A DNA stretch of 64,000 nt, taken from the NCBI GenBank assembly GCA_958295905.1, contig OY282382.1:3496001-3560000 (forward strand), in the 5' to 3' direction. Made by a program: the position numbers and the translations under genes. The notes below the pieces were generated by a model. That model was not told the origin of the DNA. It did not search any database and saw only the letters and a program-made list of their open reading frames with translations. This DNA comes from an uncultured Vicinamibacterales bacterium (GTDB taxonomy: Bacteria > Acidobacteriota > Vicinamibacteria > Vicinamibacterales > UBA8438). Position 1 is the stretch's first letter; the number at the start of each line of letters is the position of its first letter. Shown here in pieces: positions 34,439 to 43,334 of the stretch.

Positions 34439-35566
34439 TCACCCCCCGAGGCGGTCGAACTTCTGGAAGCGCTGCCCGACGTTGACCTCGGTGGTGTAGA
34501 GGTTGCCCCGCGAGTCGACGGCCAAGTTGTGCAGCCGGTAGAACTGGCCGGCGTTCTTGCCGAGCCGGCCGAAGCGGCCGCGCACCTCGAGGGTGGCGCG
34601 GTCGAGAATCCAGACGACGTTGTTGGTGCCGTCGGGGATGAACAGCCACCGCTGCCCGGGGTCCTCGGACAGGGTGACGCCCGAGACCGATCCGCTGCCC
34701 AGAGTCGCGGGGCGCACGAACGCCTCGGTGATGAACGTGCCCTGCTTGTCGAAGACCTGCAGGCGGTCGTTGGTGCGGTCGGCGACGTAGACCAACCCGT
34801 CGTGGGCGATGGTGACGTCGTGCACCGGACTGCGGTAGTGGCGGATGGGGTCGGCGTCGGGGTCGTAGGCCGGCAGCGGGCGGTCGTCGGGGCGCCCGCC
34901 GTAGGCTCCCCAGTGGCGGCGGTACTCGCCGGTGTCGGCGTCGAACACGATGACCCGGCGGTTGCCGTAGCCGTCGGCGACGTAGACCTCGTTGGCCTCC
35001 GGGTCCACCCGGATGCCGGCGGGGCGTCCCAGGTTCGCGGTGTCGTTGCTCCCCCCGCTCTGGCCGGCGCGGCCGATCTGAAGCAGGAACTCGCCCTCGG
35101 CCGTGAACTTCAGGATGTGGGCGTCGCCGGCCGCGTTCCCGCCGATCCAGACGTGCCCCTGGTGGTCGACGTGAATGCCGTGCTCGCTGTCGGGCCACTC
35201 GTAGCCGTCGCCGGGCCCGCCCCACGACCGCACGACGGCGCCGTCGGGGTCGAGGACGATCACCGGCGGCGCCGGCACGCAGCACATGCCCTCCTCGCCG
35301 CGCTGCCGGGCGTCGAGGGTCCGCGGCCGGTGCAGGACCCACACGTTGTCCTCGGCGTCGACGTCGATGCCCGACACCTGCCCGAGCATCCAGTTGCCGG
35401 GCAGCTCGCGCGCCCAGAACGGGTCGACGCGGAACCGGGGGACGTCGTCGCCGTCCGGCGCCGGCTGGGCCTGTCCGGCGTCGGCCGCGCCGACGGCCAG
35501 CGCGAGGGCCAGCAGCAGAGCCGGAATGGCGTGGTGGTGACGTGGGTTCATCATCATGCCGAGCAC
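34439..35566 (-). CDS. Secreted NHL-repeat beta-propeller protein
   Basis: The 375-residue protein has several possible Met starts in its first residues (MLGMMMNP), then a signal peptide (IPALLLALALAVGAADAGQA). Repeated blades include VSGIDVDAEDNVWVLHRPRT, EHGIHVDHQGHVWIGGNAAG, PAGIRVDPEANEVYVADGYG and VHDVTIAHDGLVYVADRTND, as in peptidylglycine alpha-amidating lyase-like propellers. A CC pair in EEGMCCVPAPP may bind or bridge. It is a paralog of the gene at 22172. Role unknown; extracytoplasmic. Confidence 0.85.
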   Translation of the reverse strand: MLGMMMNPRHHHAIPALLLALALAVGAADAGQAQPAPDGDDVPRFRVDPFWARELPGNWMLGQVSGIDVDAEDNVWVLHRPRTLDARQRGEEGMCCVPAPPVIVLDPDGAVVRSWGGPGDGYEWPDSEHGIHVDHQGHVWIGGNAAGDAHILKFTAEGEFLLQIGRAGQSGGSNDTANLGRPAGIRVDPEANEVYVADGYGNRRVIVFDADTGEYRRHWGAYGGRPDDRPLPAYDPDADPIRHYRSPVHDVTIAHDGLVYVADRTNDRLQVFDKQGTFITEAFVRPATLGSGSVSGVTLSEDPGQRWLFIPDGTNNVVWILDRATLEVRGRFGRLGKNAGQFYRLHNLAVDSRGNLYTTEVNVGQRFQKFDRLGG

Positions 35567-35681
35567 GATACACTACAATTCGACCGACGCACTGCCGGGC
35601 GGTCCCGGCCGCCGCCGGTGGCGGCGCGGGACCGGAGACGAGACCCGGACAGCGGCCGGCGCCGCTGAGGAGGAACGCAGA

Positions 35682-36485
35682 ATGAAGTGGCTATTGACCG
35701 TCGTCGCCGTGCTGGCCCTCGTGGCGCCGGCCCACGCTCAGCTCGCCGTGCCGAACGAGGCGGGGCTGACCTACGGCCACGTGCACCTGAACGTCGCCGA
35801 CATCGAGGTCCACAAGAAGCTGTGGGTCGACTGGTTCGGCGGCGAGGTCGTCGAGAAGGGTCCGCTGACCGCGGTCCGGCTGCCCAACTTCCTGATCGCG
35901 CTGACCGAGCGGGAGCCGACGGGGCCGATGCAGGGCTCGGTGCTCGACCACTTCGGCTTCAAGGTGCGCAACACGGCCGAGTTCGTGCAGCGGTGGCGCG
36001 ACGCCGGCATGGAGGTCGGACCGGAGTTCACCGGCGCCGAGGGGCTGCCGAATGCCTACGTCATGGCCCCCGACGGCGTCTGGGTCGAGTTGCAGGAGGA
36101 CCCGGCGCTGCACGTCCCGATCGCCGGCTACCACATCCACTTCTTCACGCCCGAGTTCGAGGAGCTGCTGGACTGGTACACGGAGGTCTTCGGCCTGCAC
36201 GTCCGGCCGCGCGGCCGCATTCAGACGACGACCGACGTGCCCGGCATGAACATGAGCTTCGGGGCGGGCGGCGTCGACGCGCCGGTCGGCACGCGCGGGC
36301 GCGCCCTGGACCACATCGGCTTCGAGGTGGACGATCTCGAAGCGTTCTGCCAGAAGCTCGAGGCGATGGGCATCGAGTTCGACGTCGAGTACCGCGAGAT
36401 TGACAGCATCGAGCTGAAGATCGCCTTCATCACGGACCCGGCGGGCACCTACATCGAGCTGACGGAAGGCTACGACGCGTACTGA
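35682..36485 (+). CDS. Exported VOC (glyoxalase/dioxygenase-fold) protein
   Basis: GAGGAGG lies eight bases before ATG 35682. The 267-residue protein has a signal peptide (MKWLLTVVAVLALVAPAHAQ) and two vicinal-oxygen-chelate modules: TYGHVHLNVADIEVHKKLWV with later LDHFGFKVRNT and GVWVELQEDP, then GYHIHFFTPEFEELLDWYTE with LDHIGFEVDDL and GTYIELTEGY. The His/Glu residues in these segments could form a metal site. A secreted VOC protein is less usual; the reaction is unknown. It is divergent from the NHL gene. Confidence 0.82.
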   Translation: MKWLLTVVAVLALVAPAHAQLAVPNEAGLTYGHVHLNVADIEVHKKLWVDWFGGEVVEKGPLTAVRLPNFLIALTEREPTGPMQGSVLDHFGFKVRNTAEFVQRWRDAGMEVGPEFTGAEGLPNAYVMAPDGVWVELQEDPALHVPIAGYHIHFFTPEFEELLDWYTEVFGLHVRPRGRIQTTTDVPGMNMSFGAGGVDAPVGTRGRALDHIGFEVDDLEAFCQKLEAMGIEFDVEYREIDSIELKIAFITDPAGTYIELTEGYDAY

Positions 36486-36630
36486 GCCGTCCGTGGCAAG
36501 AGGCCCGGCGCGTTCGATCGGCGATGCCGCATCGCCGCGGGGTTTTGCGCTTGCCGCACGCGGGTGGGGTCCCGGGAGTTTGCGTCCCTTCATACGGCGC
36601 GGGCTCCCGGGCGCGTCCGGCATGGTTGCT

Positions 36631-36746
36631 GGAAGTCTGCGCCGCAGGAAAAATCGGCCCCCCACATATAGTGGAGTCGAAGACCTACTACTACTGCATA
36701 CAGAGGTCTAATCGTGCCCAAAATATCGTTCCACGGCGCAGACTCC
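36631..36746. repeat. Family A-ended element with an AT-rich core
   Basis: The ends are inverted repeats: GGAAGTCTGCGCCGCAGGAA on the left, and on the right the reverse complement of GGAGTCTGCGCCGTGGAACG. The core is far more AT-rich than its surroundings and contains CCACATATAGTGG (a palindrome) and CTACTACTACTGCATA. A sister element is at 46124-46236. The rest of 36486-36886 is GC-rich, with an A-like pair (GGAGTTTGCG, GGCGCGGGCTCCC) and no gene. Confidence 0.75.
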
Positions 36747-36760
36747 TAGCATGGGTAACC

Positions 36761-36829
36761 GGCAAACAACGCAGTCAGCGGGGATGCATCGCCGCTCGAA
36801 GGCGGCGGGCGACGTTCGCCACGGGCTGT
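36761..36829 (+). repeat. Family C' repeat, one arm of an inverted pair around the amidohydrolase gene
   Basis: This copy holds ATGCATCGCCGCTCGAAGGC and ends TTCGCCACGGGCTG. The partner is at 38340-38409 on the other strand. Both read GCIAARRxR..FAT in one frame, which shows their common origin. Confidence 0.7.
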
Positions 36830-36886
36830 CGAGCCGACGTTTCTGCGCGCATCGCCTCCCGCGGTCGATCTCCGCGACAGATCCGC

Positions 36887-38164
36887 CTAATCGGACGCGC
36901 CGCCGAGCCAAGCGGCACTGAGCGCCCCGCGGTCGACCGCTACGCCCCGTAGATAGACATCCACGATGCCGCGGGTGTTCGTGATGTCGGCCAGGGGGTC
37001 GGCCTCGAGCACGATGAAGTCGGCGCTCTTGCCGGCCTCGAGAGTGCCAAGGTCTTCGAGCCCCATCAGCGCGGCGGAGTTCCGGGTGGCGGCGACGATG
37101 ACGTCGGCCGCGGTCATGCCGGTCCGCACCATGTCCTCCATCTCCGCGTGGGGGCTCCAGCCGGCGCCGCCGTCGGTGCCGAAGGCGATTGTGACCCCCT
37201 CGGCGCTCAGCCGCGACAGGTTGCGGGCCTGGATGCCGAAGGCCTCCTGGGCCTCGGGACGGTCCGCCTGCTGCGACTGCATCTGCTCGAGCTGGTCGGG
37301 CGGGATGGTGCCGCTCAGCCAGCTCAGGTCGACCGCCACCCCCGGGCCCGGCAGGTTCGGCACGAGGACGACCTCGGGGCGATCGAAGAACATCTCGACC
37401 ACCTCGTCGTCGATGTCCATGTCGCGGATGCCGTGCGCGAACGCGTCGAGACCGGCCGCGAGCAGACCTTTGGCGTCCTCGAGCGTGAAGACGTGGGCGG
37501 TCACCTTCAGTCCGTGCTGATGGGCCTCGTCGATCACCGCCCCGTACAGCGCCGGCGTCAGCTTGTCGAACTGTCCTCCGCGGTCGTCGACCCAGATCTT
37601 GATCCACTCCAGGTCCTTGGCCGCCAGCTCCTGCACTGCGGCGCGCGCTTCATCCTCGGTCGTGATCCAGTAGGGGACCTCGGTGCGGCCCGGCTCGGGC
37701 GCGGTGATGCCGCGGTCGACGGTGTAATAGCGGGCGGCGTTCGGGATGACTTCGTCCCGGACCGCGAACGCTGCGTCGCCGGTTCCGCGTCCGAGGCTCA
37801 GCACCGCCGCGACCCCGTAGTAGGCCTTGCGCTGCAGGTCCTCGACCAGCGTGTCGCGGTTCTCGCTGCGCAGATGGACGTGGGTGTCGATGATCGCGGG
37901 CATGACCGTACGGCCGCTCAGGTCCACCCGGGCCGCGCCCTCCGGCACCTCGACGGCGGCGCTGTCGCCCACTGCCGAGAGCCGGTCCTCTTCGACGATG
38001 AGGGTGCCGGTCTCGATGACGTCGCCGTTGCCGACGACGACCCGCGCTCCCTCGTAGGCGGTGACGCCGGTGGCCGGCTCGGGCTCCGCCCCCCCACAGG
38101 CCGGCGCCGCGACCAGCAGGCCGGTTGCGGCGAGTGACGACGTCGCTCTCTTCCATTGATGCAT
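36887..38164 (-). CDS. Amidohydrolase family protein, probable lipoprotein
   Basis: The 425-residue protein from ATG 38164 (MHQWKRATSSLAATGLLVAA) has a leader ending APACGG, an atypical lipobox. The metal-dependent amidohydrolase fold shows VMPAIIDTHVHLRS with the HxH metal motif near residue 93, KVTAHVFTLEDAKGLLAAGL, the AFAHGIRDMDI histidine, FGTDGGAGWSPHAEMEDMV with the metal aspartate, and the closing NSAALMGLEDLGTLEAGKSADFIVLEADPL. This resembles imidazolonepropionase/prolidase-like periplasmic amidohydrolases. The substrate is unknown. An inverted pair of 70-bp repeats flanks the gene. Confidence 0.92.
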   Translation of the reverse strand: MHQWKRATSSLAATGLLVAAPACGGAEPEPATGVTAYEGARVVVGNGDVIETGTLIVEEDRLSAVGDSAAVEVPEGAARVDLSGRTVMPAIIDTHVHLRSENRDTLVEDLQRKAYYGVAAVLSLGRGTGDAAFAVRDEVIPNAARYYTVDRGITAPEPGRTEVPYWITTEDEARAAVQELAAKDLEWIKIWVDDRGGQFDKLTPALYGAVIDEAHQHGLKVTAHVFTLEDAKGLLAAGLDAFAHGIRDMDIDDEVVEMFFDRPEVVLVPNLPGPGVAVDLSWLSGTIPPDQLEQMQSQQADRPEAQEAFGIQARNLSRLSAEGVTIAFGTDGGAGWSPHAEMEDMVRTGMTAADVIVAATRNSAALMGLEDLGTLEAGKSADFIVLEADPLADITNTRGIVDVYLRGVAVDRGALSAAWLGGASD

Positions 38165-38339
38165 CAGCGGGTCTCCCGTGGCTTCATCGACATTGGCGGC
38201 GACGGTTCTGGCGGGGATGGACGGCGCTGCGTCTCCTGATACGACGGGCCGGCGCCGCGGTGGCGCGCGATGCCGGCCCGTCCGTCCATCCGGCTCGGTC
38301 GTGCGGCGGACTGCCACGAGCCCGTGAATTCCTGACGGT

Positions 38340-38409
38340 CCGTGGCGAAAAGCCCCCGCTGCCTTCGAGCGGCGATGCAGCCCGCCTGACGGCGTTGTTC
38401 GTCGGTTGC
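38340..38409 (-). repeat. Family C' repeat, second arm of the inverted pair
   Basis: It contains CCTTCGAGCGGCGATGCAGC, the reverse complement of the core at 36761-36829, and starts CCGTGGCGAAAAGCCCC. The remainder of 38165-38688 is family C and GC-rich sequence without a gene. Confidence 0.7.
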
Positions 38410-38438
38410 CTGCCCAAGTTGCGCCTTCCTCACGCCCT

Positions 38439-38535
38439 GTCAGGCACGGGCGTTCTTGGCCCGCGGGCGCTCTTCAGCCCGCCGGCGTCCTCGCCGCTCT
38501 ATGGTGCGACGCGGGATTTCGCCACGGGCTGCTGA
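38439..38535 (+). repeat. Dispersed repeat family C copy
   Basis: TGTCAGGCACGGGCGTTCTT to TTCGCCACGGGCTGCTGA; a diverged match to 15414-15507 over the full length. Confidence 0.75.
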
Positions 38536-38688
38536 GGATCGGCGCAAGACTAAACCCCCGGTTTCGCTGCATCGGTTTCGTGTCGCAGTTCACTGCGGCC
38601 GCATCCCGGTCGCGCATCGGTCGCATTCGGCGTCGATCCCATTGCGACGTGATGACGGCTTCTGAAGGAAGTTGTTCTTGCGCGGACC

Positions 38689-39687
38689 TCAAGGCCGCAA
38701 CTCGCGGCCCAGCAGCTCGAGCTCGCGCGCGCCGGCGAGAATGCCGTGCAGGCCGATGTTGCCTTCGTGGCACGCATACTCGAAGAGCGGACCGTCGGTG
38801 CGGCGGAACGGCATCATCACCGTGAACGGCGCGGTGTAGACCGTGGGGTCGGTGACCGTGTACTCGTAGGCCACCCGGTCGGGGTTGATCCGGGTGAACC
38901 GCTCGATCAGATGCTTGTTCGGGCTGGTGCCCCGGCTCTCCCCGCCACGGAACTGGGTGGTCTCGACGACGAACGTCCCGCCCTCCCAATGGCCGCGCGA
39001 CACCCCGGAGAACTGCTTGAACGGGGGCTTCGCCACATCGTCGATGGGGATGATGCGGGCGTTGTGGACCATCTCGTTGAGAATCACCACGTGGTCTTCG
39101 GTCTGGAAGATCATCACGTTGTTGTTGTACGCCCCGGACGACATCGGCGGACCGGCATTGAAGCCCATGATGCAGCGGTCCATCAGGCTGCGGTTCTCGT
39201 ACGAGTCGTACATGTGCTCGCGGCGGTTGGCGGCGCGTTCACGCGCCGCCGCCTGCGCCTCCGGGGTCCGGGCGGGCAGCCGCCCGTTGGGCGGATCGAT
39301 GATCAGCGAGGTCCGCTTGTCATCGGTCAGATCGACGCCCCGCTCGTACCAGAATTCGTTGTAGGACAACACGCCGCCCTCCGAGCGCGGCGCATATCCT
39401 GCGCTCCGCGCGCCGTCGACCGGGTCAAAGAGGTCGCGATTCTGCCGCGTGCGCTCCGACGCCTCGAACGCGGCGGCGGTCTCCGCGTCCAGGGTCTCCT
39501 GCTCTGCGAACTGCCGGGGCCGCTGGTACGGGGTCAACGTCCGGAACGTGAAGATCCCGGAGATGTCCGGGTCGCCGTGCGGCGTGCGCATCGGCATCGT
39601 CGGGTCCTCCGATTGCGCCAGGGCCGGTTGGGTGAGCGCCAGGACCACGGCCAATGTGAACAACCCCGCGACGCATCTCGTCTTCAT
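38689..39687 (-). CDS. Secreted protein of a lineage-specific paralogous family, member 2
   Basis: The 332-residue protein from ATG 39687 (AGGAGA upstream) has a signal peptide (MKTRCVAGLFTLAVVLALTQ, then PALAQ). Family segments are DPDISGIFTFRTLTPYQRPR, LSYNEFWYERG, RTSLIIDPPNGRLPARTPEA, MDRCIMGFNAGPPM, YNNNVMIFQTEDHVVILNEM, GHWEGGTFVVETTQFRG, ERFTRINPDRVAYEYTVTDP and YACHEGNIGLHGILAGARE. It is nearer to member 3 (63108) than to member 1 in the YNNN..F(Q)TEDHVVILNEMVH segment. Function unknown. Confidence 0.78.
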   Translation of the reverse strand: MKTRCVAGLFTLAVVLALTQPALAQSEDPTMPMRTPHGDPDISGIFTFRTLTPYQRPRQFAEQETLDAETAAAFEASERTRQNRDLFDPVDGARSAGYAPRSEGGVLSYNEFWYERGVDLTDDKRTSLIIDPPNGRLPARTPEAQAAARERAANRREHMYDSYENRSLMDRCIMGFNAGPPMSSGAYNNNVMIFQTEDHVVILNEMVHNARIIPIDDVAKPPFKQFSGVSRGHWEGGTFVVETTQFRGGESRGTSPNKHLIERFTRINPDRVAYEYTVTDPTVYTAPFTVMMPFRRTDGPLFEYACHEGNIGLHGILAGARELELLGRELRP

Positions 39688-39883
39688 CTGTGGTTCTCCT
39701 GCGGGTGGACGCCGCGGCTGTCGGCGCGTCGCCCCCCATGGCGCCGGAACCGCTCCAGGGCGCTCCGGCGCCGGCCATGCTGCTGTGTCCGCCTCGGGCC
39801 GATTAGGGAGCCCCGGCCGGACACAAAACCTCAATCTGGCAGCATACGCAGCCCGCAACGCGAATGCAAGCCAGGAGCCCAGG

Positions 39884-40059
39884 CAGGACCATCCCACGCT
39901 CCGCCCCAGCCGTGCGCAGACAGAATCGTGGCGGGTCCTGCCTGGGGCTCCGGACGTGCGGAATCGTAGGTTTCACGCGGCGCGGCCGGTCGGCAAGACG
40001 GTGGCGACCCCTCGAATCGGGGGCGGGCCGTCACGCGCAGTCAGCGTGGGATGCCCCTG
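39884..40059 (+). repeat. Dispersed repeat family B, full copy
   Basis: Starts CAGGACCATCCCACGCTCCG and ends GTCAGCGTGGGATGCCCCTG plus one G. GGAGCCCAGG stands on both sides (39874 and 40060), a possible target-site duplication of about ten bases, though it overlaps element-like sequence. Confidence 0.85.
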
Positions 40060-40067
40060 GGAGCCCA

Positions 40068-40155
40068 GGAGCCTGCGGTGTGGAACGGCGCAGACTCCTG
40101 AGAGGGTTGGTTGGGCGGCCATCGGAGGCCGCAGCGCGACCTTGCGACGATTTCC
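40068..40155 (+). repeat. Dispersed repeat family A, variant
   Basis: GGAGCCTGCGGTGTGGAACG, then GCGCAGACTCC, GAGGGTTGGTTGGGCGGCC and GGCCGCAGCGCGACCTTGCG, ending ACGATTTCCG next to the zincin stop codon. It directly follows the B copy, so the whole 39688-40156 gap is repeat-rich with no gene. Confidence 0.75.
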
Positions 40156-40156
40156 G

Positions 40157-40552
40157 CTAGCCGTTCCCGGTCTCGCCCCGCCAGTACCGCTCTTCGATCT
40201 CCTCGATCTCCTCCTCGTTCAGCCCGAAGTAGTGGCCGAACTCGTGGATGACGGTCTCGCCGATGGCGCGGACGATATCGTCCTCGTCCTCGCAGTCCTC
40301 GAGGATGGGCCGCTGATAGATCGTGATCCGGTCGGGCAGCACGTTCCCGTGGGTCCAGTCCCGTTCGGGAAGCGGTATGCCCTGGTAGAGGCCGTACAGC
40401 GTATTCGGCGGCTCGATCTCCATCTCGGCCAGCAGCTCCGGCGACGGCAGATCCTCGACCACCACCGCCACGTTGTCCATCTCCCGGCGAAAGCGGGCGG
40501 GAATGCCGCGCACGGCGCGGGCCACGAGTCGCTCGAACTGCTTTCGGGTCAT
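40157..40552 (-). CDS. Metallopeptidase-like zincin (DUF1025/MmcQ-neighbour type)
   Basis: The 131-residue protein MTRKQFERLVARAVRGIPAR carries IGETVIHEFGHYFGLNEEEI with the zinc motif HEFGH near residue 110 and an acidic C-terminus, and the family segment PDRITIYQRPILEDCEDEDD. This is the small zincin-like metallopeptidase family PF06262. It is cytoplasmic, with no signal. Its biological substrate is unknown. GAGGAC overlaps the space just before the ATG. Confidence 0.93.
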   Translation of the reverse strand: MTRKQFERLVARAVRGIPARFRREMDNVAVVVEDLPSPELLAEMEIEPPNTLYGLYQGIPLPERDWTHGNVLPDRITIYQRPILEDCEDEDDIVRAIGETVIHEFGHYFGLNEEEIEEIEERYWRGETGNG

Positions 40553-40574
40553 GTCCTCAACCGAAACGGCTCCA

Positions 40575-40672
40575 GGAGTCTGCGGTGTAGAACGGCGCCG
40601 CCTCCCGCAGGAGGCGCCGACTCCCTGGAGGGTTGGGCGGTGAGCGGAGCCGCAGGCGACGCTCTCCGGGCT
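40575..40672 (+). repeat. Dispersed repeat family A, variant with GTGAGCGGAGCC arm
   Basis: GGAGTCTGCGGTGTAGAACG, CCGCAGGAGGCGCCGACTCC, GAGGGTTGGGCGGTGAGCGG, AGCCGCAGGCGACGCTCTCC. The last arm is shared with 46211-46319 and 29073-29130 and replaces the GCAGCGCGACCTTGCGG arm of the main form. Confidence 0.8.
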
Positions 40673-40781
40673 AGGTGCTCGACGGTATACGATGTTATTT
40701 TCATTCGTGCCTGTCAATCACCGAGCGCGTTGCGTGGACCCGTTCGACGGTCGTCCCGCCCAGGAAGGATGCAGCAGACCG

Positions 40782-42845
40782 ATGCGGAACCCCACGCCGG
40801 CGCCAGCCCGGAAACCGCCGCCCTGCGGCTCCGCCCGCCGCCGAACCGCCCGCCCGGGCGCCCGGGCCGTTCTGCGGCGGCTCCTGGTCGCGGGGCTGAG
40901 CTTGGCCGCAGCGGTGCCGGCCGGGGCGCAGGCCGCCGGCGAATGGCGCTACTTCGGCGGGGACGAAGCTTTCACCCGCTACTCGCCCCTCGATCAGATC
41001 GACCACCGGAACGTGGGTGACCTGGAGGTCGTCTGGCGCCGGCCCGGCGTCGACCCGGCGCTGCGCGCGGCGTTCCCGGACCTGCGCGTGAACGCCTATC
41101 TGCGGTCGACGCCGGTCATGATCGACGGCGTGCTCTACGCCCCCAACGCGCTCGGCCTGCTCGATGCGTTCGATCCGGCCACGGGGGAGACAGTCTGGCG
41201 CCAGGCCCCGTTCGCCGCCACCCTCGAGGAGGTCGCGGGCCGCAGCACGCGGGGGGCCGCCTACTGGACCGACGGCACGGTCCGGCGGCTGCTGCTGGTC
41301 CGGGGAGGGTATCTGTACGCGGTCGATGCGCGGACCGGGCGTCCGGCGCCGTCGTTCGGTCTCGCCGACCAGGGCCGGGTCGATCTGCAGTGGGATCACC
41401 CCCTTGCCGGCAACTTCGACTGGTCGGCGGGACCGATCGTGGTGGGCGACGTGGTGGTCGTGGCCGGCACCACCGGTGGCGCCGGCGACGGCGGGGTCGT
41501 GCGCGAGGCGGCGCCGGAAGACGTTCGCGGCTTCGACGCGCGGACCGGCGAACTCCTGTGGACGTTCCACGTGGTGCCCCGTCCCGGGGAGTTCGGCGCC
41601 GAGACCTGGGGTGACGGAGCCGGGGAGTACTCGGGTGATCTGGGCTCGTGGTGCTGCCTCGCCGCCGACGAGGCGTTGGGCTACGTCTACGTGCCCTTGT
41701 CGGCGCCCACCGGGATGATCTACGGCGGCCACCGGCCCGGCGACAACCTGTTCTCGGACAGTCTCGTCGCCCTTGATGCCGCGACCGGCGAGCGCGTGTG
41801 GCACTTTCAGATGGTGCACCACGACGTCTGGGAGTACGACACGGTCGGACCGCCGACGCTCGGTGCCCTCGTCGTCGACGGCCGTCGCATCAACGCGGTG
41901 ATGCAGCCCAGCAAGACGGCGTTTCTGTACGTGCTCGACCGCGGGACCGGCGAGCCGGTCTGGCCGATCGAAGAGCGCGCGGTGCCGCCGTCGATCGTGC
42001 CGGGCGAGCGGACCTCGCCCACCCAGCCGTTCCCCACGAAGCCGCCGCCCTTCGACCGGCAGGGCGTCACCGAGGACGACCTCATTGACTTTACCCCCGC
42101 GCTGCGGGCGGAGGCGGTCGAGAATCTGGTGCTGGGGCCGCTGTTCACCCCGCCCTGGCCGCGCAGCGGCGGGCCCGGCGGCAAGGTGGGGACGCTGACC
42201 GTTCCCGGCGGGTGGGGAGCCGGCAACTGGCACACCGGGGCGTTCGATCCCGAGACCGGGATCTACTACGCGGTGTCCCACACCATGCCGACGGTGTGGA
42301 GCGTCGCGCCGACGACGGCCGGGGACGCCACGCTGGCGTGGGCGACGCCGCAGGGGGACGAGTTGCGCGTGCCGACCCCCAGGCCCCACGGGCTTCCGAT
42401 CACCAAACCGCCGTACGGACGCATCACCGCCCTGGATCTGAACCGGGGCGGGCTGGCGTGGATGGCGCCCAACGGTGACGGGCCGCGCAACCACCCGCGG
42501 TTGCGGCACCTCGATCTGCCACCCCTCGGTATTCCCAACCGCCCGGCGCCGCTCGTGACCGGCAGTCTCTTGTTCCTCGGCGAGGGCAGCGACGCCATCA
42601 TCGGCACCCTGCGCGGCGACGGCGCCCCGTCAGATCCCGAGCAGGACCAGTCCTGGCGGTGGGGCCGGACCTTCCGCGCCTACGCGAAGGCGACCGGCGC
42701 GGTGGTCTGGGAGACGAAACTGCCGGCCGGCACCACCGGCGCCCCCATGACCTACCTGCACGAGGGCAGGCAGTACATCGTCGTCGCCGTCGGCGCCCGC
42801 GACGAGATCCCCGAGTGGGTGGCCCTGGCCCTTCCGCCGCGGTAG
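40782..42845 (+). CDS. PQQ-dependent dehydrogenase (quinoprotein), exported
   Basis: I choose ATG 40782 (MRNPTPAPARKPPP); an Arg-rich n-region leads into a signal helix (LLVAGLSLAAAVPAGAQA). The 687-residue protein shows quinoprotein propeller features: WRYFGGDEAFTRYSPLDQID near the start, STPVMIDGVLYAPN, the tryptophan-docking blades (AFDPATGETVWR), the C-C pair GSWCCLAAD (the family's vicinal disulfide), FQMVHHDVWEYDT and the closing KATGAVVWETKLPAGTTGAP. It has no C-terminal haem domain, but the convergent gene at 42903 encodes a cytochrome c that could accept its electrons. The alcohol or sugar substrate is unknown. A truncated relative is at 61485. Confidence 0.93.
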   Translation: MRNPTPAPARKPPPCGSARRRTARPGARAVLRRLLVAGLSLAAAVPAGAQAAGEWRYFGGDEAFTRYSPLDQIDHRNVGDLEVVWRRPGVDPALRAAFPDLRVNAYLRSTPVMIDGVLYAPNALGLLDAFDPATGETVWRQAPFAATLEEVAGRSTRGAAYWTDGTVRRLLLVRGGYLYAVDARTGRPAPSFGLADQGRVDLQWDHPLAGNFDWSAGPIVVGDVVVVAGTTGGAGDGGVVREAAPEDVRGFDARTGELLWTFHVVPRPGEFGAETWGDGAGEYSGDLGSWCCLAADEALGYVYVPLSAPTGMIYGGHRPGDNLFSDSLVALDAATGERVWHFQMVHHDVWEYDTVGPPTLGALVVDGRRINAVMQPSKTAFLYVLDRGTGEPVWPIEERAVPPSIVPGERTSPTQPFPTKPPPFDRQGVTEDDLIDFTPALRAEAVENLVLGPLFTPPWPRSGGPGGKVGTLTVPGGWGAGNWHTGAFDPETGIYYAVSHTMPTVWSVAPTTAGDATLAWATPQGDELRVPTPRPHGLPITKPPYGRITALDLNRGGLAWMAPNGDGPRNHPRLRHLDLPPLGIPNRPAPLVTGSLLFLGEGSDAIIGTLRGDGAPSDPEQDQSWRWGRTFRAYAKATGAVVWETKLPAGTTGAPMTYLHEGRQYIVVAVGARDEIPEWVALALPPR

Positions 42846-42902
42846 CGCCGTCGATCGTTCGCGCGGCCGCCGGCCGCGCCGCCGGCCGCGGCCGCGCTCC
42901 TA

Positions 42903-43322
42903 CTACCGAACCTCCTGCAGGATCTCGCGCAGCACCGGGATGTCCTCGGCATCGGGGGACGCCGGCGGCAGCGAAGTGAGAAAGGCGTAGATGTCGGCCA
43001 GCTTCCGGTCGGAGACGTCGGCCTGCCGGTACGGCGGCATCTGCCGGGGGTTCGGCGGGTTCCGCAGGTAGCCGATGAACTGCCGCTGCGGCAGTCGCGG
43101 CGGGTTCAGCCGCGGTCCCCGGCCGGTCTCGCCGGTGTAGCCGTGGCAGCCGTAACAGGTGTAATCCTCGAAGAGGGCGGCGCCGCGTTCGGCATCGCCC
43201 TCGATCGCCGCCCGCTCCTGCCCGGGCGCCGAGGCGGCCGCCGGCGGCATCGTTGCGGCGGCCGCCAGGAGGCCGAGCAGCGCTGAGGTTCCGGGGACGA
43301 CGCCGATCGTTCGGGCCATCAT
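42903..43322 (-). CDS. Periplasmic monohaem cytochrome c
   Basis: The 139-residue protein has a signal peptide (MMARTIGVVPGTSALLGLLA), one haem motif CYGCH near residue 56 in FEDYTCYGCHGYTGETGRGP, and a likely Met ligand in PRQMPPYRQADVSDRKLADI, the usual c-type fold. It ends DIPVLREILQEVR. It lies 57 bp from the PQQ dehydrogenase stop on the other strand, and just downstream of the broken thiamine-diphosphate enzyme. Confidence 0.92.
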   Translation of the reverse strand: MMARTIGVVPGTSALLGLLAAAATMPPAAASAPGQERAAIEGDAERGAALFEDYTCYGCHGYTGETGRGPRLNPPRLPQRQFIGYLRNPPNPRQMPPYRQADVSDRKLADIYAFLTSLPPASPDAEDIPVLREILQEVR

Positions 43323-43334
43323 CTGCGCACCTCC

